Shown: positions 1-12,084, counted from the stretch's first letter. The stretch is 64,000 bases of DNA from Siphonodentalium dalli (GCA_032622095.1 CP136066.1:41797835-41861834); one strand, 5' to 3'. Made by a program: numbers and translations. The notes: generated by a model from the sequence alone, not told the origin.

Positions 1-700
1 AACGTCAAATGACTAAGTTACAGCAAAAATCAAGCCGAGAAGCTTGTCGGTGGCCATCTTTATTTTTCGAAAATAGTTCAAATTCGATAGTTTCAGTCTA
101 GATGTGATCAAGATCATGCATGTGCTATTACTGAGAGATACTTGCGTTGCAGGCGGATTGAAATATGAAATCCTGACGGCTGTTGCAAGCCATCTTTTTA
201 AAAATGAAATCTGGAAAATTTCTGCACCCCCCGTTTCATCTCAATTCGATTATGCATATGCAATTTGGAATGATCGGATAAAAGATGCAAGCTGTAGTGA
301 GTGTCAAATGATTTAGTGATGCAAAGAGAAAAATCCAAGATGGCCACTGAAAGCCATATTTTTCAACGGAAGTCCGAACTATTTGAGAAATCGCATATAA
401 ATGAGATCACAAACATGCATATTAAATTTAGAATCGATCTAATGAAGAATTTTGGTTGTAGATAGCGCCAAAGGAATTAATGATACACAATCAAAGATGG
501 CTGCCCGTGCCAATGTTATTGATAAAAACCATTCAAATTAATAGCTCCCTTATTGAGATAATAATGCCTATAACTCAGAATAATCCGCTCATACATAACG
601 GCTGCAGTTTCCAATTAAATAAAATATAGAAATCCAAGATAGCCAATGGCGGTCACGTTTTTTTTAAAACAAAAGATCAGATTGATCGGATGAAATATGT
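1..700. repeat. Diverged ~150-bp tandem repeat with AAGATGGC-type motifs
   Basis: Five diverged units can be anchored near 27, 166, 329, 487 and 626, a spacing of 139-163 bp. The better preserved ones carry (C)AAGATGGC or AAGATAGCC, then a GCCAT-type complement about 10 bp later, then a T-rich stretch. Three of them start from an A-rich run such as AGAAATCCAAGAT. No coding frame persists across units. The AAGATGGC core resembles the YY1-type binding motif; that link is only motif likeness. A related piece in inverted orientation lies at 43665-43735. Confidence 0.55.
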
Positions 701-1320
701 CATATGTAGAGCGTCCAGGGGTGGTGTTGGAATATGTCCAACAATTAAAATTCGAGGTATACGTTGAAATATTTCAACCATGCAGAGGTGGTGATAATGA
801 AACTTGGAAATTTCGGTCTGGTAAAAGGGGCGTGCAGTTAAAAGATTACAAGGTGGACACCCCCGCCCAGCATTGACCGTCTAGCCACGTCCTTGTCAAA
901 CCTCCCTTCAGCCACACATAAATTCCCTTGTCAACTGGTGCGTCAATGCTTCAAACAGTTGGAAAATATCCAACCCGGGGGGGGGGGGGATTTGGAACCT
1001 TTCATGATGCCCTCTGGTTTTTAAATCACCCATGTATGCGTCCCTACAACCCAACCCCTGTCGCCACGCCCTTCCATATAAATAATAGACCATTCCAAAA
1101 TATACTTTTATAACTGAATGGGAGAATACATTTAGTAAAGAAAGGGATGAACGGACATAACTCATTTGAACCTCAACATGTTTTATACCCGTCTATATGT
1201 AAGTTGGACGGATGCATAACATAGGTTGGTAACTATACAAGAAATGTCGTGGGTTTATATACTCTGACAGACACTTGTGAAAGTCACAGCAATTTTGCAA
1301 CTATTTTGAATTTGTCTCAG
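701..1320. other. Unassigned sequence with a G13 tract
   Basis: No gene is recognised. A run of 13 G occurs at 977-989. The stretch at about 1080-1150 (TATACTTTTATAACTGAATG and neighbours) matches 2240-2300 and, less well, 44500-44575, so it is part of a dispersed repeat. Confidence 0.4.
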
Positions 1321-1327
1321 AGAAGTG

Positions 1328-1410
1328 CGACAAACGCTCTTTATTTTCACGATATCAGAAATAATCGAAACGCTCATTATTTTTACCATATCGGGAATGA
1401 ACTAATAAAG
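1328..1410. repeat. Paired CGCTCTTTATT motif (dispersed satellite fragment)
   Basis: Two copies of a motif of the form AACGCTC(T)TTATTTTxAC followed by xATATC lie about 36 bp apart. The complement (AATAAAGAGCGTT) is the hallmark of the satellite at 16.6-17.5 kb, and also occurs at 23.4 kb, 25.4 kb and inside both arms of the large palindrome. Confidence 0.5.
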
Positions 1411-1468
1411 TACAATCTTTAAATGTACTCAATCCGATTCGATGGTCATCATATAATCAGATTCCAAC

Positions 1469-1545
1469 ACCAACAACAACAGCAACAACAACAACAACAA
1501 CATATTTAGAAATGCCAATAACAACAACAACAACATATTTATAAA
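1469..1545 (+). repeat. (CAA)n microsatellite
   Basis: Two runs of CAA/ACA trinucleotides, at 1469-1503 and 1519-1541, are separated by a short stretch that recurs after each run (CATATTTxxAAATGCC). This suggests a small duplication of run plus flank. Confidence 0.85.
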
Positions 1546-2093
1546 TGCCGATTCAGTTATCAGAATCAATTACTTGCCCAAAAATAATGCTAACCACTGT
1601 CAACTATAGTATGAAATCCGAGACAGCCGGCTCGTCGACTGGGCCACTATTAAGTCTCTATGGTGAAAAATAATACATTTCAAAATTTCAAAATTCGATA
1701 TCTAATAAAATTATCAATTATTCTTCAATCACGAGATTTCAAATTTCGAAACCATTGTTTTTTGTAATCATCACTGTTACAGTCACATGACCGATTGAAG
1801 TTCAATTAGTTCAAACACAACGGTAAACACTTGAAGTAGGTCAAAGCATTGGAAAATATTTTGAAAAGCAGATTAATACTAAATTATTTGAAATACCGGC
1901 GCGATCAGCAATGTTTGTTTATATCTGTAACAATAATATTGACATAATATTGGTTTGCGAAATATAATTATTGGAGAATAACATATAGTGAAAATAATAA
2001 CAATCAATTAGTGATGATGGATTTATATACGGATTGTTAAGATTTTTTCACATCTGCCCACTACGAAGGCATTATGTCACTTTAACTTTTAAA

Positions 2094-2525
2094 ACTCATG
2101 AACCATTATTTATCTTAGGAAATGTTCCTTATGAAATGTTCAGATAAAAAGTTCAATAAACGGCCAAGTCGTTGAACTTATTGTGAATTTATTACACCAA
2201 TCTGATTGTCGTCTGCTTAAATTTCTTGAACAGCCCTCAAGATTAATAATAGACCACTACAATGTGTATTTTATAACTGAATGGGAGAAACCACTGTGTG
2301 AAGAACAGGTTAAATATAATCTTACTAGCACCTACCTGCTTATAGTGGTGTCGGAGAAGTGTCCTGTTGCTTACTGCGCTAATGCTGTTATGGGATTGAA
2401 TTTCTATGCAGACATTCACAGAGCGGGACTCGATCCGGGTCTCGTGAATATTGTTAACCAATCATTTGTAGCCACAAAAGGGACACAAGGCACTCACTTT
2501 GTTGAATGTATAAAACTATAAAACA
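2094..2525. repeat. Dispersed repeat related to 44.33-44.58 kb
   Basis: The block contains TATTTTATAACTGAATGGGA (about 2266-2286) and phrases such as GAAATGTTC...TTCAGATAA that recur, partly rearranged, at 44.33-44.58 kb and around 1080-1150. A frame of about 112 codons runs through 2183-2521, but it lacks an ATG at its start and resembles no protein I know. I treat it as repeat sequence. Confidence 0.4.
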
Positions 2526-2591
2526 TCACAAGAGAGAAATAGATAAACTTGTTTCTATATGCATTATTGATAATCTCTAATAACAAATATC

Positions 2592-2775
2592 ATGTTAAAG
2601 TGATGCGAAACACTCCGGTTGGGTGATCAGATAGAAATTGAGAATAATCTTGCTTCAGATTTTCATCGTCGATGTTAGTAGAATGCTACATTCCTCCAGT
2701 TGGCATAGTACATACATACTAAATTAAAGGTTTCTCGCACCGAATAAGTCCATAATATGCCTTTAAAATCATTGC
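2592..2775 (+). repeat. MITE-like dispersed repeat, short form
   Basis: This begins at TTAAAGTGATGCGAAACACT and ends near ATATGCCTTTAAA, so both ends carry a TTAAAG/CTTTAA complement. The same sequence recurs at 42332-42708, where about 190 bp of extra internal sequence is present. The short copy is therefore an internal deletion derivative, or the long copy carries an insertion. Confidence 0.6.
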
Positions 2776-2955
2776 TATAATCGCGTTAATTGTCCAAGAA
2801 TGATGTCACACAAACATACATGTAGGCTATGAAATTAATCTTATTATTTTGAGAAAAAATAATTAAAGTTCCGTCATTTGAATAAATATTCACAATCAGT
2901 ATGAACGAGAAAGTGTCGTATCACAAATACAATATTCACAATCACGTTTACATAC

Positions 2956-3599
2956 AATGGCTGCGGACACACGTACCACAGTAGCGATGGCATAGTAGCC
3001 TATGTGACAATTTATTATGGTGGAGTTTGGTGACAATTGGTTGTCATAATTAATATGCCATAGCAAGCCATGTCGCCCTCTGCAAATTCGCACAATGATG
3101 TATCTACCTGAATGTCTTGTCGATGTTGATCTTTACTCAACACGCAGTGTCATATTTTGCATGCTAACACACAAGTCCACTTGATAACTTAATGAATAAC
3201 CCATCTCAACAGCCATGATTGTTCTTACTAATGAAATTAATATAAGTAGATAAACATGCATGCATTGATATCATATAAAAAAAAACTTACCACCATAATG
3301 ATATGTGAGTCAATGAGGAATTTCCACCAGGCCACGGTCAAACACAATTCTGGACGATCTATCGAGCACTTATATATACCGTAGTGAATACAATTTAGCA
3401 AAACGTCATGAGTAGAGATCAAACTTGGTGGAAAGCAATGGTTAATTGGTCCAGTCGACTCATTGTGCGGAAAATCAGCGGGCGACATGGCTAGCTATGG
3501 CACAGAATTATGACGGACCAATTGTCACCAAACTCCACCATAATAAATTGTCACACCTACTATGCCATCGCTACTGTGGTACGTGTGTCCGCAGCCATT
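2956..3599. mobile_element. Inverted-repeat element with ~120-bp arms
   Basis: The left arm (2956-3078) and right arm (3479-3599) are complementary over roughly 120 bp, including GGACACACGTACCACAGTAG on the left and its complement on the right. Small indels separate the arms in places. About 400 bp lies between them with no recognisable coding sequence. The outer end is AATGGCTGCGG. It looks like a non-autonomous DNA transposon with long terminal inverted repeats. I could not fix a target-site duplication. Confidence 0.65.
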
Positions 3600-3812
3600 A
3601 TGTTCATGGGACACATGCACGCATGAGTAAAATTTATACTTCCCGCAACAAAGTGAATCTATTTGAAATAATAAACAAGTGAATGTTCATTGGCTTTTAA
3701 TTCTGTATTTTGTGATTGTCCGAAGATTCAATTACAATTTTATTTTATCTTGATTTTATACATATTTTGTCTGTTCAAAACATGTCACCTGATCGCTTTG
3801 TCAGCATGTGTA

Positions 3813-4213
3813 TTAACCCTTTACCCAACAGAACGGCCCTGTGCCAATGCATTCTCTTATATATGCGAGTCGACCATATGTCGCCTCGCATATATAAGAG
3901 AATGCATTGGCTTAACACATTAAAAATTATAAAATTGTTAAAGAATGTAAGAACAAATGGTAAAAAGTGTTAAAAAAGATTTTATTTAGGCCAATACATT
4001 CTCTTATATATGCGAGGCGACCTATGGTCGACTCGCATATATAAAATAGAATGCATTGGCACAGGGCATAACTGTAACTATCACAATGTGGTCAAGGAGC
4101 CGGTTCCAGTGATATCCATATTTGTATGGTTTTATTGAGACAGACCGAAGATAATTTAGGCTGTTGCAGCTTTATTTGGCCGGTTTTGGCCGGGTTGTTG
4201 GGTAAAGGGTTAA
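3813..4213. mobile_element. piggyBac-type MITE with TTAA target duplications and palindromic ends
   Basis: TTAA at 3813-3816 and 4210-4213 flanks a 393-bp element. Its termini are CCCTTTACCCAACA on the left and the complement TGTTGGGTAAAGGG on the right. TTAA duplications plus ends starting CCC are typical of the piggyBac superfamily. Inside the ends lie two separate palindromes, 3844-3910 and 3991-4059. Each folds on itself (arms CCAATGCATTCTCTTATATA) and the two are also complementary to each other. No transposase is present, so the element is non-autonomous. Confidence 0.8.
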
Positions 4214-4681
4214 ACAAGACAGTCAATGACTGTGGTTCGTTCACCAGACTGTATAGACTGAGAAGACTGGGACTCTGAAGTCTACAACAGTCAGTACTTG
4301 ACATAATTACTTAAGACAAGTAGTTCTAAACATGGACATATCTGGAGGTTCTCAGATGAGCAGGGCTCTTCTCCTTGAACTTTCTAATACCACTGACAAA
4401 TCTCCAACCTCTTACCTTTTAAAGAAGACAATCATACCACAGTACTAAGTTCGCAAAAATCCTTATGCACGCCCCTCTTAGGTTGAATTTTACAACTGGT
4501 ACCAGTACTTTAAGCTCTCAAACTTTTGAAAATTACCAACCTGACACCCCCATAAAGTTAAAATGTGTGGCCAATTCTGTCCAACAGTTTAACCTGAAGT
4601 AGGAACATATGGACTGTTAATTTAAAAACACACATGTTGGAAAATCAAACCAAACTATTAGAACAATTCTAACCTATTTTT

Positions 4682-5465
4682 GTGTGAACATCTAATCTAC
4701 ATGTACAACTAATGTTGCATCGGGCATGAACTTTTCAATTGTTTAAATTTTGATCACAGTAGGGGGTCAAAACTCCACCCCTCTACACTCCCTCCCCATT
4801 GCCTCAATTATTGCCCCCACCAGGCTGTCTAGAAATCAATATTATTATACCAGTACCAAACAGCATAGGGGAGAGTTAAATCTCTTATCTCTGCCTCTAT
4901 TAGAACAAATGTGAATCCTCATCTATGAGATCTATTCATCTAGTAATATCAATATGCCCGCCAATATCCAATATACCCCCACCCCAAATTTTCTTTGAAA
5001 AATCAGTGCATGATTTCACCTGGATAAGTGGTCGTTAAGAAAATAATATTGGAAAAATTACAACTAATGTTGTATCAGACATGAAATTTGTTAGTGTGAA
5101 CATCTAATCTACAACTAATGTTGTATCAGTCATGACATTTACAACTGTTTACATTTTAATTAAAGTAGGTGGTCAAAACTCCACCCCTCTACACTCCTTC
5201 CCCATTGCATCAAACATTGCCCCCACCCAGGATGCCTAGAAATCAATATTATAATACCAGTACCAAACAGCATAGAGGAGAGTTAAATCTCGTATATCTG
5301 CCCCTATTAGAACAAATGTGAATCCAATTATGTGAGATCCATTCATCTAGTAATATAAATATACCCCCCAATAACCAATATACCCCCAATATTTCTTTGA
5401 AAAATCAGGGCACGATTTCACCTGGATAAGTGGTGGTTAAGAAAATAATATTGGAACAGCCAAGC
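4682..5465 (+). repeat. ~413-bp tandem duplication
   Basis: TGTGAACATCTAATCTACA starts at 4682 and again near 5095. The two units stay alignable through CTCCACCCCTCTACACTCC and AGTACCAAACAGCATAG down to GATAAGTGGT(C/G)GTTAAGAAAA, so each unit is about 400 bp. A third partial relative of the downstream flank occurs at 5900-6080. The units differ by many substitutions, so the duplication is old. Confidence 0.75.
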
Positions 5466-5569
5466 CTGTAATTAGTATGTCTGACCCCAAAATGTGATTT
5501 CAATGACACTATTCCACAAGGTGGGCTGGCATTACCGACGTCACCCTCTGTGGGCCTCATTTCCTAAAA

Positions 5570-5960
5570 ATGACCCCATGTGAACAAATCTGAACCCTTG
5601 TCACCTGAGGCCCCTCCATACCAAATATAAGCTATATAGGCCCAATGGTTCTTGAAAAGAAATTGTTTTAAAAATTACTATGGAGGGAAAGAGTTATGGC
5701 CCTGGCTACGGGCCTATTTGATCTGATGAACTTATTTGAACAAATCTGATTGTGAATTACCTAGGGAACTTGCACACCAAACTAGATAAACACATTCGGT
5801 CTTTAATATGGAGAAGAAAACAATTGTTGATAGACGGATGGATAGATATCCCAACAAACAGACGGATAGAAGGACCGCCTGACAGACAGAAGACAAATTC
5901 AATCCAATATACCCCCAAATTGTTCTTCACCTGCATAAGTGGTGGTTAAGAAGATAATAT
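5570..5960 (+). repeat. Dispersed repeat with GGAC-rich tail, copy 1
   Basis: Contains GTGAACAAATCTGAACCC, then a phrase about AAAGAGTTATGGCCCTGGCT, then a run of GACGGATGGATAG/ACAGACGG units. The same order of blocks is found at 6690-7045. This ordering is familiar to me from bivalve genomes as an interspersed repeat; the family name is not assigned. Confidence 0.55.
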
Positions 5961-6689
5961 GAAACAGCCAAGTCTGAATTTAGTGTTTCTGACATTTGCA
6001 GTATGAGGTCCCCAAAAGGTGAATTTAATGACACTATTCCGCACGGCGGGCTAGCATCACCAAATCCACCCTTAGTCTGATTAGGTCGGAACTGCATGGG
6101 AAACCTAGAAACAGATTGGTTCTACAGTTGGTTGGTGATGCACACCCATTGAGCACCTCAATTATGCATTTTATCTTCTGCAAATTAGGGGACATTGAAA
6201 CTTAACAGAAGGGAAAAAGTAATTAAAGAAAATTCAATTTGATACTCAAGATACTTCCCAGAATATGAGGCATAATAACAGCACAATGATAATAACAACA
6301 ATGTCCAATAACATTCTAATCTCTAATCTGTCATTCTAATCTCAATTAAAGCCCCGACTTTGTCTCTCTGAAGCCAATACCTGACTGAGTCCTCTTGCAG
6401 ATATAATACTGGCAGATATAATAACTGCTTCTGATGAGAGGTAAGTTGTAATATGATATGGGGTGGAGGGGCTGTTGATTGGGCAGGGTGGGAGGCTGGG
6501 TCATTTTGGGGGTGATGGAAAGTTTATGTGATTTTCATTAAAGATTAAACTCTGAGGATGTTATAATGGTGTTAGCTTTTCAAATTTTATAACATGTTTA
6601 AAAATGGTTTGTTAAATTGAGCAAAGAGTTCAATCTGAATTTTTTTAGTTTTTGTTTTTGTTTAGTTATGTCACTGGCTCCGCCCACAT

Positions 6690-7045
6690 TCGAGACATTG
6701 ACCTCACTTGAACAAATCTGAACCACAGTCGCCCAAGGACCCTTTGTACCAATTATGAACCCATTCGGCCCAATGAAACTTGAGAAGAAGTCGTTGTAAG
6801 AATTACTATAGTAGGAAAGAGTTATGGTCCTAGCTTCGCAACTATTTGACTCATTTGAACAATTCTGAATGTGATCCACATAGGGAACATCCATACCAAA
6901 TATGAACCCATTCGGTCTTACGGTTCTAGAGGAGATGATTATTCTTGACGGGCGGACGGGCGGAATGACGGATGGATGGATGGACGGACGGACGAGGAGT
7001 GATGACTACAGCTCCCCGGAGACTTCGTCTCAGGTGAGCTAAACA
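6690..7045 (+). repeat. Dispersed repeat with GGAC-rich tail ending GGTGAGCTAAA, copy 2
   Basis: This copy runs through TTGAACAAATCTGAACCACA, AAAGAGTTATGGTCCTAGCT and CCATACCAAATATGAACCCA, then into a GACGGACGGACG tract (about 6950-6995). It closes with GGAGACTTCGTCTCAGGTGAGCTAAA split by a small stem. It is colinear with 5570-5960. There is no coding capacity. Confidence 0.65.
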
Positions 7046-7194
7046 GTAACCATTTCAGAATAATTGTCCAGTTTACAAATTCAGGGCTGGGAATCTACGC
7101 CACCAATCAAGTCTCTATTCCAAAGCAGATAATTTGTTTAAAACACATACACACTTAGTTCATCTCATTTCAGGAGAGTTAAAGCCATAGATTG

Positions 7195-7500
7195 GTATCT
7201 ATATATGTATATATATTAGGATATGTCTATCTGTCTGTCTATCTGTCTGTCTGTTAGGACCGATTTCAACCAAATTGGGTTTGGCGACTCGGGGTACCCT
7301 GGCAGAGGTTATAACTGAGTTAGTTTTTCAAAAATGTTATTAATTTTTTTTATTTAAATAAATAAATGAATTAAAATAAGCTCACTATGAGCAAATAAGT
7401 CCAATATGAACCTACGTTAATATTAAGTCCAATATGAACATACGTTAATATTTAGGTCCAATACGAACCTATTTGCACGAGGATATATTGCAGCACCAGA
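7195..7500. repeat. TCTG-rich tract and dispersed repeat
   Basis: An AT-rich TATATATGTATATATATTA leader is followed by (TCTG)n at about 7225-7255 and by a phrase resembling repeat leaders near 46.8 kb. At 7436-7490 the sequence TAGGTCCAATACGAACCTAT and TTTGCACGAGGATxTATTG recurs at 29.89-29.95 kb. Confidence 0.45.
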
Positions 7501-7579
7501 TGTACGCTCTTTATATTATAATGTGTTTTCACTTTGGCCCCGCGGATATACGAGTGGATACACACTTGTATGTAATTTC

Positions 7580-8380
7580 TGTATGCAAAATAAGTATGGA
7601 CGTTTCTGACAAAATTAATAAGTATGGTTGTCAAATAGGTATGCGTGGTTGAAGAGGGTTAGCAGCTATATGCGTTTGGTTGATAATATCATTTAAAAAG
7701 AACATTTGGGAATAATATAATATACTGCATACTAGTTATTTTACAATTGTTTTATTTTTACAATTTTCTAACATTGACTTGATATTTTTCCGTTTGCAAA
7801 ATAAGTATTGATTTTCTGACAAATAAGTATTGTTGTCAAATGCGAATGGCTGAAGTGCGGATTAGCAAGGATGATGTTGGTCAATTTTTATTACGATCAT
7901 ACAGAAAGAACATTTGAGACTAGAACTGCGTACATTTTTTATAATTGTTTTAAGGCTTGTAACATTCGTTCGCAAAATAAGTATTGAACTTTCTGACAAA
8001 TATGTATGGTTAAAATTGTCAAATAGGTATGGTTGGAGAGGGGTGCAGGCATGCTGATTTTAGTCGAGATTTCCACACAAAAAGTACATTTGTGAACAAA
8101 ACTGCATACTTATTTTACAATTGTATCAATTTAAGGCGTTGACCCGACATCTATTCATTTGTAACATCAATATTGATTTTTGTTCTAACAAATAAGTATG
8201 CATGGCCGTCAAATAGGTATACATATACATGCATGACTGGAGAGGGGTTATAATAGCAGAAACGATTTTTATAAATAGTCATATATAGGAAAAGAACATA
8301 TGGCATATGGCAACAAAACTGCATCGATACATATTTTCGACCCATTTTTATTAAACCAGCGTTCACAAGTCAGACACCAT
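7580..8380. repeat. Diverged ~180-210-bp tandem array (about 4 units)
   Basis: The anchor GCAAAATAAGTATxGA...TTTCTGACAAA...AAATAGGTATG recurs near 7585, 7796, 7974 and 8180. Each unit also carries an AGAACATTTG and a TTTTACAATTGT phrase in the same order. The units are strongly diverged. Confidence 0.65.
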
Positions 8381-8624
8381 TTTAGGCTTTCTTTATAATA
8401 TATATATCAGCTTCATGTAGGCATGCCATGAATCCTTTGTATATTGCTTCAAATATGCATGCTTGCTTCGGTGAGCGTGAACAAATGTACATATGCGATT
8501 TCAAACTCGTTTAGTGTGACTATATATATAGCTGCCACGGTTTGCCTTGAAGTTGAAAGCGATTTCCATATAAACATTTGTCATCTATAAAATTGTAGTA
8601 GCAGTCCGAGAAGTCTGATTGTTA

Positions 8625-9284
8625 GGCCGCCGCACACGATGCGATATTATGTCGTACGACGAATATCGGGCACCGGTTACGGGTAAAATCGCAGCGTGTG
8701 CGGTAGAAAATCGTACGACATTTTATCGCACGATCGGCCCCGCAAGGAATCAAAATATTTTCTACGATCGAGTCGTACGATTTACTCGAAGTAGCCAATC
8801 AGATTCAACTATTAATCTGATCACGCGGCGATCACATGTTTTCTTTCACAACATGGCGACAATACAGTGTCCTTCAAAGTCAGAGTAGCAGGATGTTTTG
8901 GACGGCGGAATACATTCATGCATCTAGAATACAACTACAATTGAAACAGGTGCATGGACTGGACACCAGCACATTGGTGTCAAAATAACATCTGATTGTG
9001 AATTTGTGTGGGGAATTAAATCAGGTATAGGGCCTACTATTCTATAGAACTACAAACACTTGTAATATTAATATGTATTGGAAATTAGTATTTAATATCT
9101 GCGATTGCATTAACGAGAAAGTAAACAACCAGATCGTACCATCCGATCGCATTGTGTGCGGTGGTCTACCGTAAGTGATAAAACAGAAGTTGCACGACTA
9201 AAATCGTACCGTGTGCGCACACAGATCTTACGTCGCAAGGGTCTGCGACAAATATCGTGCAACAAATATCGCATCGTGTGAAAC
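8625..9284. mobile_element. MITE with ACACGATGCGATATT terminal repeats
   Basis: The left end CACACGATGCGATATT (from 8633) is matched by AATATCGCATCGTGTG at the right (to 9280). The interior is packed with TCGTACGA and ATCGTAC motifs in both orientations (subterminal repeats). It is about 650 bp with no transposase-like frame. The exact ends and target duplication are unresolved. Confidence 0.6.
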
Positions 9285-9416
9285 TATCTAATTTGACATT
9301 CCATTTTGAACACCTCAACAGATTGTTCCACATCAGTTTACTCAAATATACACTCATGCTTACAAACTGCCTGGCCAACTGTCACAAGTGCCACATTCAC
9401 GCTGGTCATCCTATAA

Positions 9417-9900
9417 TATGCGCTGCGGGCAAATATTGAGTAAACCCCGTTGCGGGCAAGAGTAAAGTGTACAGGTAGGTTAGTTTTGAGGGAACTTTTG
9501 TTATTAATTGTTTTTCTTCGGACACAAGTCACACAACTCCGGATCCACGAGATGCATGGTGAATCCAGCTTCAACCAAATGTTAACAACGACGAATTAAG
9601 CTCCATAAAGTGACGAAATGCTAGATGAAATGTGAGAATAAGCTTCCATGTTTCAATTTTGTGTGTTTTCAGCTCCAAGATGAGTTTGAGGTGATAAATT
9701 TTGACAACGTTGTGAACGTTCCATTGATACATATAATTTAGGATACTAAACCTACATTCACATTGAAATTTACTGCATTTAAATCGGAAAATATTGACAA
9801 TTACATGAGACACTCCACGGTGTTGGAGTAAACCCCATTGTGGGTATGATTTTTGCCCGCGTCGGAGTTTACTCTTGCCCGCATTACGTTTTACTTTATC
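9417..9900. mobile_element. Inverted-repeat element with GCGGGCAAGAGTAAA ends
   Basis: GCGGGCAAGAGTAAA at 9452-9466 is complemented exactly by TTTACTCTTGCCCGC at 9868-9882. GAGTAAACCCC(G/A)TTG(C/T)GGG also occurs on both sides in direct orientation (9438 and 9827). A minus-strand frame of 136 codons spans part of it (9571-9981), but it crosses the right end of the element and resembles no protein I recognise. Confidence 0.55.
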
Positions 9901-10162
9901 GATGTACGGAATGTTTGGAAAGATGTCTTTGTTCGATTTACTGGATAGTGATTTGGGATTTTTAGTATCAAAACATGCCAAGGATAGAGTGTCCCATATA
10001 GACTGCTCAACGTTTTCAAAAAAAGTGTCTGCAATGAAAGTTTTGCTGCATGAAACTTATATTTACCCAGACATTCAGAATGCGCTCGATTAAGATTGTG
10101 TTTTTCTCGAGAACTCATATCTGAATTTTCTCTAAACTCATGTCACAGCATAAATAGGTATC

Positions 10163-10513
10163 ACATGGAGAAGAAAGTCCCCGATAAAAATGGCTCGGCT
10201 GGATTATTTCTTAGTTTCTTCGGAACTCCTCAATTTATCAAACACGGGACCCGCGATAATACCGGGTTATAAATCCGATCACTCAATTATCTCCTGTCAA
10301 ATAACAGTTATCAACATGAAAACTGGTCATGGGTTTTGGAAGTTCAATAACTCTATTTTACATAGCAAGGAATATTGCGACTTGGTCAAAAGGATCATAG
10401 AAGAAAATAAAGTTCGTTATGGCTACTCATATGTAGAAGATGAAGGTGAACATAAAGTTCCATGTAATATCAACAAGAGACCTTTTTTTAGATGCCATCT
10501 TGTTAGACATTAG
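10163..10513 (+). pseudogene. LINE endonuclease C-terminal remnant
   Basis: The frame opens at 10163 with TWRRKSP and passes through ARLDYFLVS to GYKSDHSII, whose SDH contains the conserved late histidine of the exonuclease-endonuclease-phosphatase fold used for target-primed reverse transcription. Typical family members carry about 200 more residues upstream; an in-frame stop lies just before this point, marking the truncation. GFWKFNNSIL and the following linker continue downstream. The frame is lost near a run of seven T (about 10484), after which the protein continues in another frame. Confidence 0.8.
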
Positions 10514-10928
10514 GGGAGAAACTATAAAGTTCTGTGCTAACCGTAAACGAGAGCAACTTAAAAGAGAACAACTCCTCTCTGAAAAGAAAAACATCATATT
10601 AATTAACCTGGACAACCCATCACTAAGTCTTGAATGTAAACAGAAGCTCATGGAAGACATGGAAACAAATGAATCTGAATTAGAAAAAATACCAAGAGAG
10701 AGAAATCGTGCTGCTATGATTAGATCCAGAGCGAAATGGGTCGAGGAAGGAGAAAAACCCACAAAATATTTTCTGAATTTAGAGAAACGTAATTATATTT
10801 CCAAAACCCTGACAGATAAAAACGGTAATAATTTGACAACACAAGACAGCATCATGTCGGAAGCTCGAAATTTCTATCAAACTCTCTATTCCCAATTTCA
10901 CATAAATATACTGATGATCAAGATCTAA
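10480..10928 (+). pseudogene. LINE linker between endonuclease and reverse transcriptase
   Basis: After the frameshift the frame reads DLFLDAILLDIRGE, a lysine/glutamate-rich probable coiled coil, then AKWVEEGEKPTKYFLNLEKR, the conserved block that precedes the reverse transcriptase in L1/Tx1-type proteins. It ends in a frame change near 10910, where the product should continue into the fragment at 10934. The first ATG at 10440 is in the repeat frame only by chance; the real protein would be continuous from upstream. Confidence 0.8.
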
Positions 10929-10933
10929 ATCGA

Positions 10934-12080
10934 ATGTTAAAAAATTCTGAAACTCCCAAGCTAACCCCATCTCAAGCATCGAGCATTGCGGGTCCGCTAA
11001 CTTTACAAGATTTGACACATGCATTAAGAAAATCGAAAAATTGTAAATGCCCGGGACCATCTGGTTACACATATGAATTCTTCAAATTTTTCTGGTCTGA
11101 TCTGGGGCCCTTTGTGACAGACTCACTTAACGAATCGTTTTCATTTTGATAATTATCGATCACTCAAAAACAGGGTATTATAACACTCATTCCAAAGAAG
11201 GACAAAATACGTCAATTATTAAAAAACTGGCGTCCCATCTCCCTTTTGAACACAACTAATAAACTCGCCTCCTCGTGCTTCGCATATAGGCTTAAACGCG
11301 GTCCTCCCGTATATAATTAATTCTGACCAAACATGATTTTTAGCTGACAGATACATTGGAGATAACACAAGGCTCATATATGACATAATGCATCAAGCGA
11401 AAGCACACGATAAGCCTGGGGTCCTGCTCCTAGTAGACTTCGAAAAAGCATTTGACTCAGTGTCATGGTCGTCCATACATAAATGCCTCAATTTTTTTCA
11501 AATTTGGCGATTCCATAAAAAAGTGGATGGCAATTCTATATGAAGACGCTAGTTCGTCCATCCTGATTAATATAATGGTCATATTTCACAAAGTTTTAAA
11601 TTAGGGCGTGGCTGCCGACAGGGTGTTCCCATATCCCCATATATTTTTCTCCTCTGTGGTGAGGTGTTAGCATTGTTGGTAAGACAAAATGATAAAATTA
11701 AAGGAATAGTCCTCGGTGGTTCAGAGTATAAAATATCACAATACGCGGACGACACAAAGTTTATACTTGATGGCAATGAAAGTAGCATACGTGGGGCCTA
11801 CTCAATACTTGATCTATATGCTCGGGTTTTGGGACTGCGTATTAACCCGGATAAATGTCAGGCGGCATGGATAGGATCAAGAACAAACTATGAATCAACC
11901 ATGTGCCATGATTTAAAATTATCCTACTCAAAAACCTTCAACTTTCTGGGAATTAATTTCCACACTGATCTTCAAAAAATTATGTCAAACTATTCCGGTA
12001 AATTGGACGAAATAGAACGACTAACCAAGATATGGAGCCACAGGCTACTAACCCCAATTGGAAGAATAACTCACTAAGAC
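10934..12080 (+). pseudogene. LINE reverse transcriptase domain, broken
   Basis: Conserved reverse transcriptase blocks are readable but lie in different frames. WRPISLLN is at 11228-11251. The motif-A block VDFEKAFDSVSW is at 11434-11469, with its catalytic aspartate at 11437. GRGCRQGVPISP is near 11605-11640. YADD at 11742-11753 carries the catalytic aspartate pair. LGLRINPDKC (motif D) and FLGINF (motif E) follow. The frame containing YADD is open from about 11664 to 12077. The catalytic residues are intact, but frameshifts between the blocks and a stop near 11147 make it inactive. Confidence 0.85.
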
Positions 12081-12084
12081 ACTT

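Noticed and set aside
2183-2521. 112-codon frame as a gene
   Set aside because: It starts at GTG without an ATG, has no motif, and shares its DNA with a dispersed repeat seen at 1.1 and 44.5 kb.
3813-4213. Possible tRNA or structured RNA from the strong hairpins
   Set aside because: The hairpins are explained by palindromic MITE ends, with no cloverleaf arms, anticodon loop or promoter boxes.
9571-9981. 136-codon minus-strand frame as a gene
   Set aside because: It crosses the end of an inverted-repeat element, has no recognisable motif, and overlaps a plus-strand frame of similar size.
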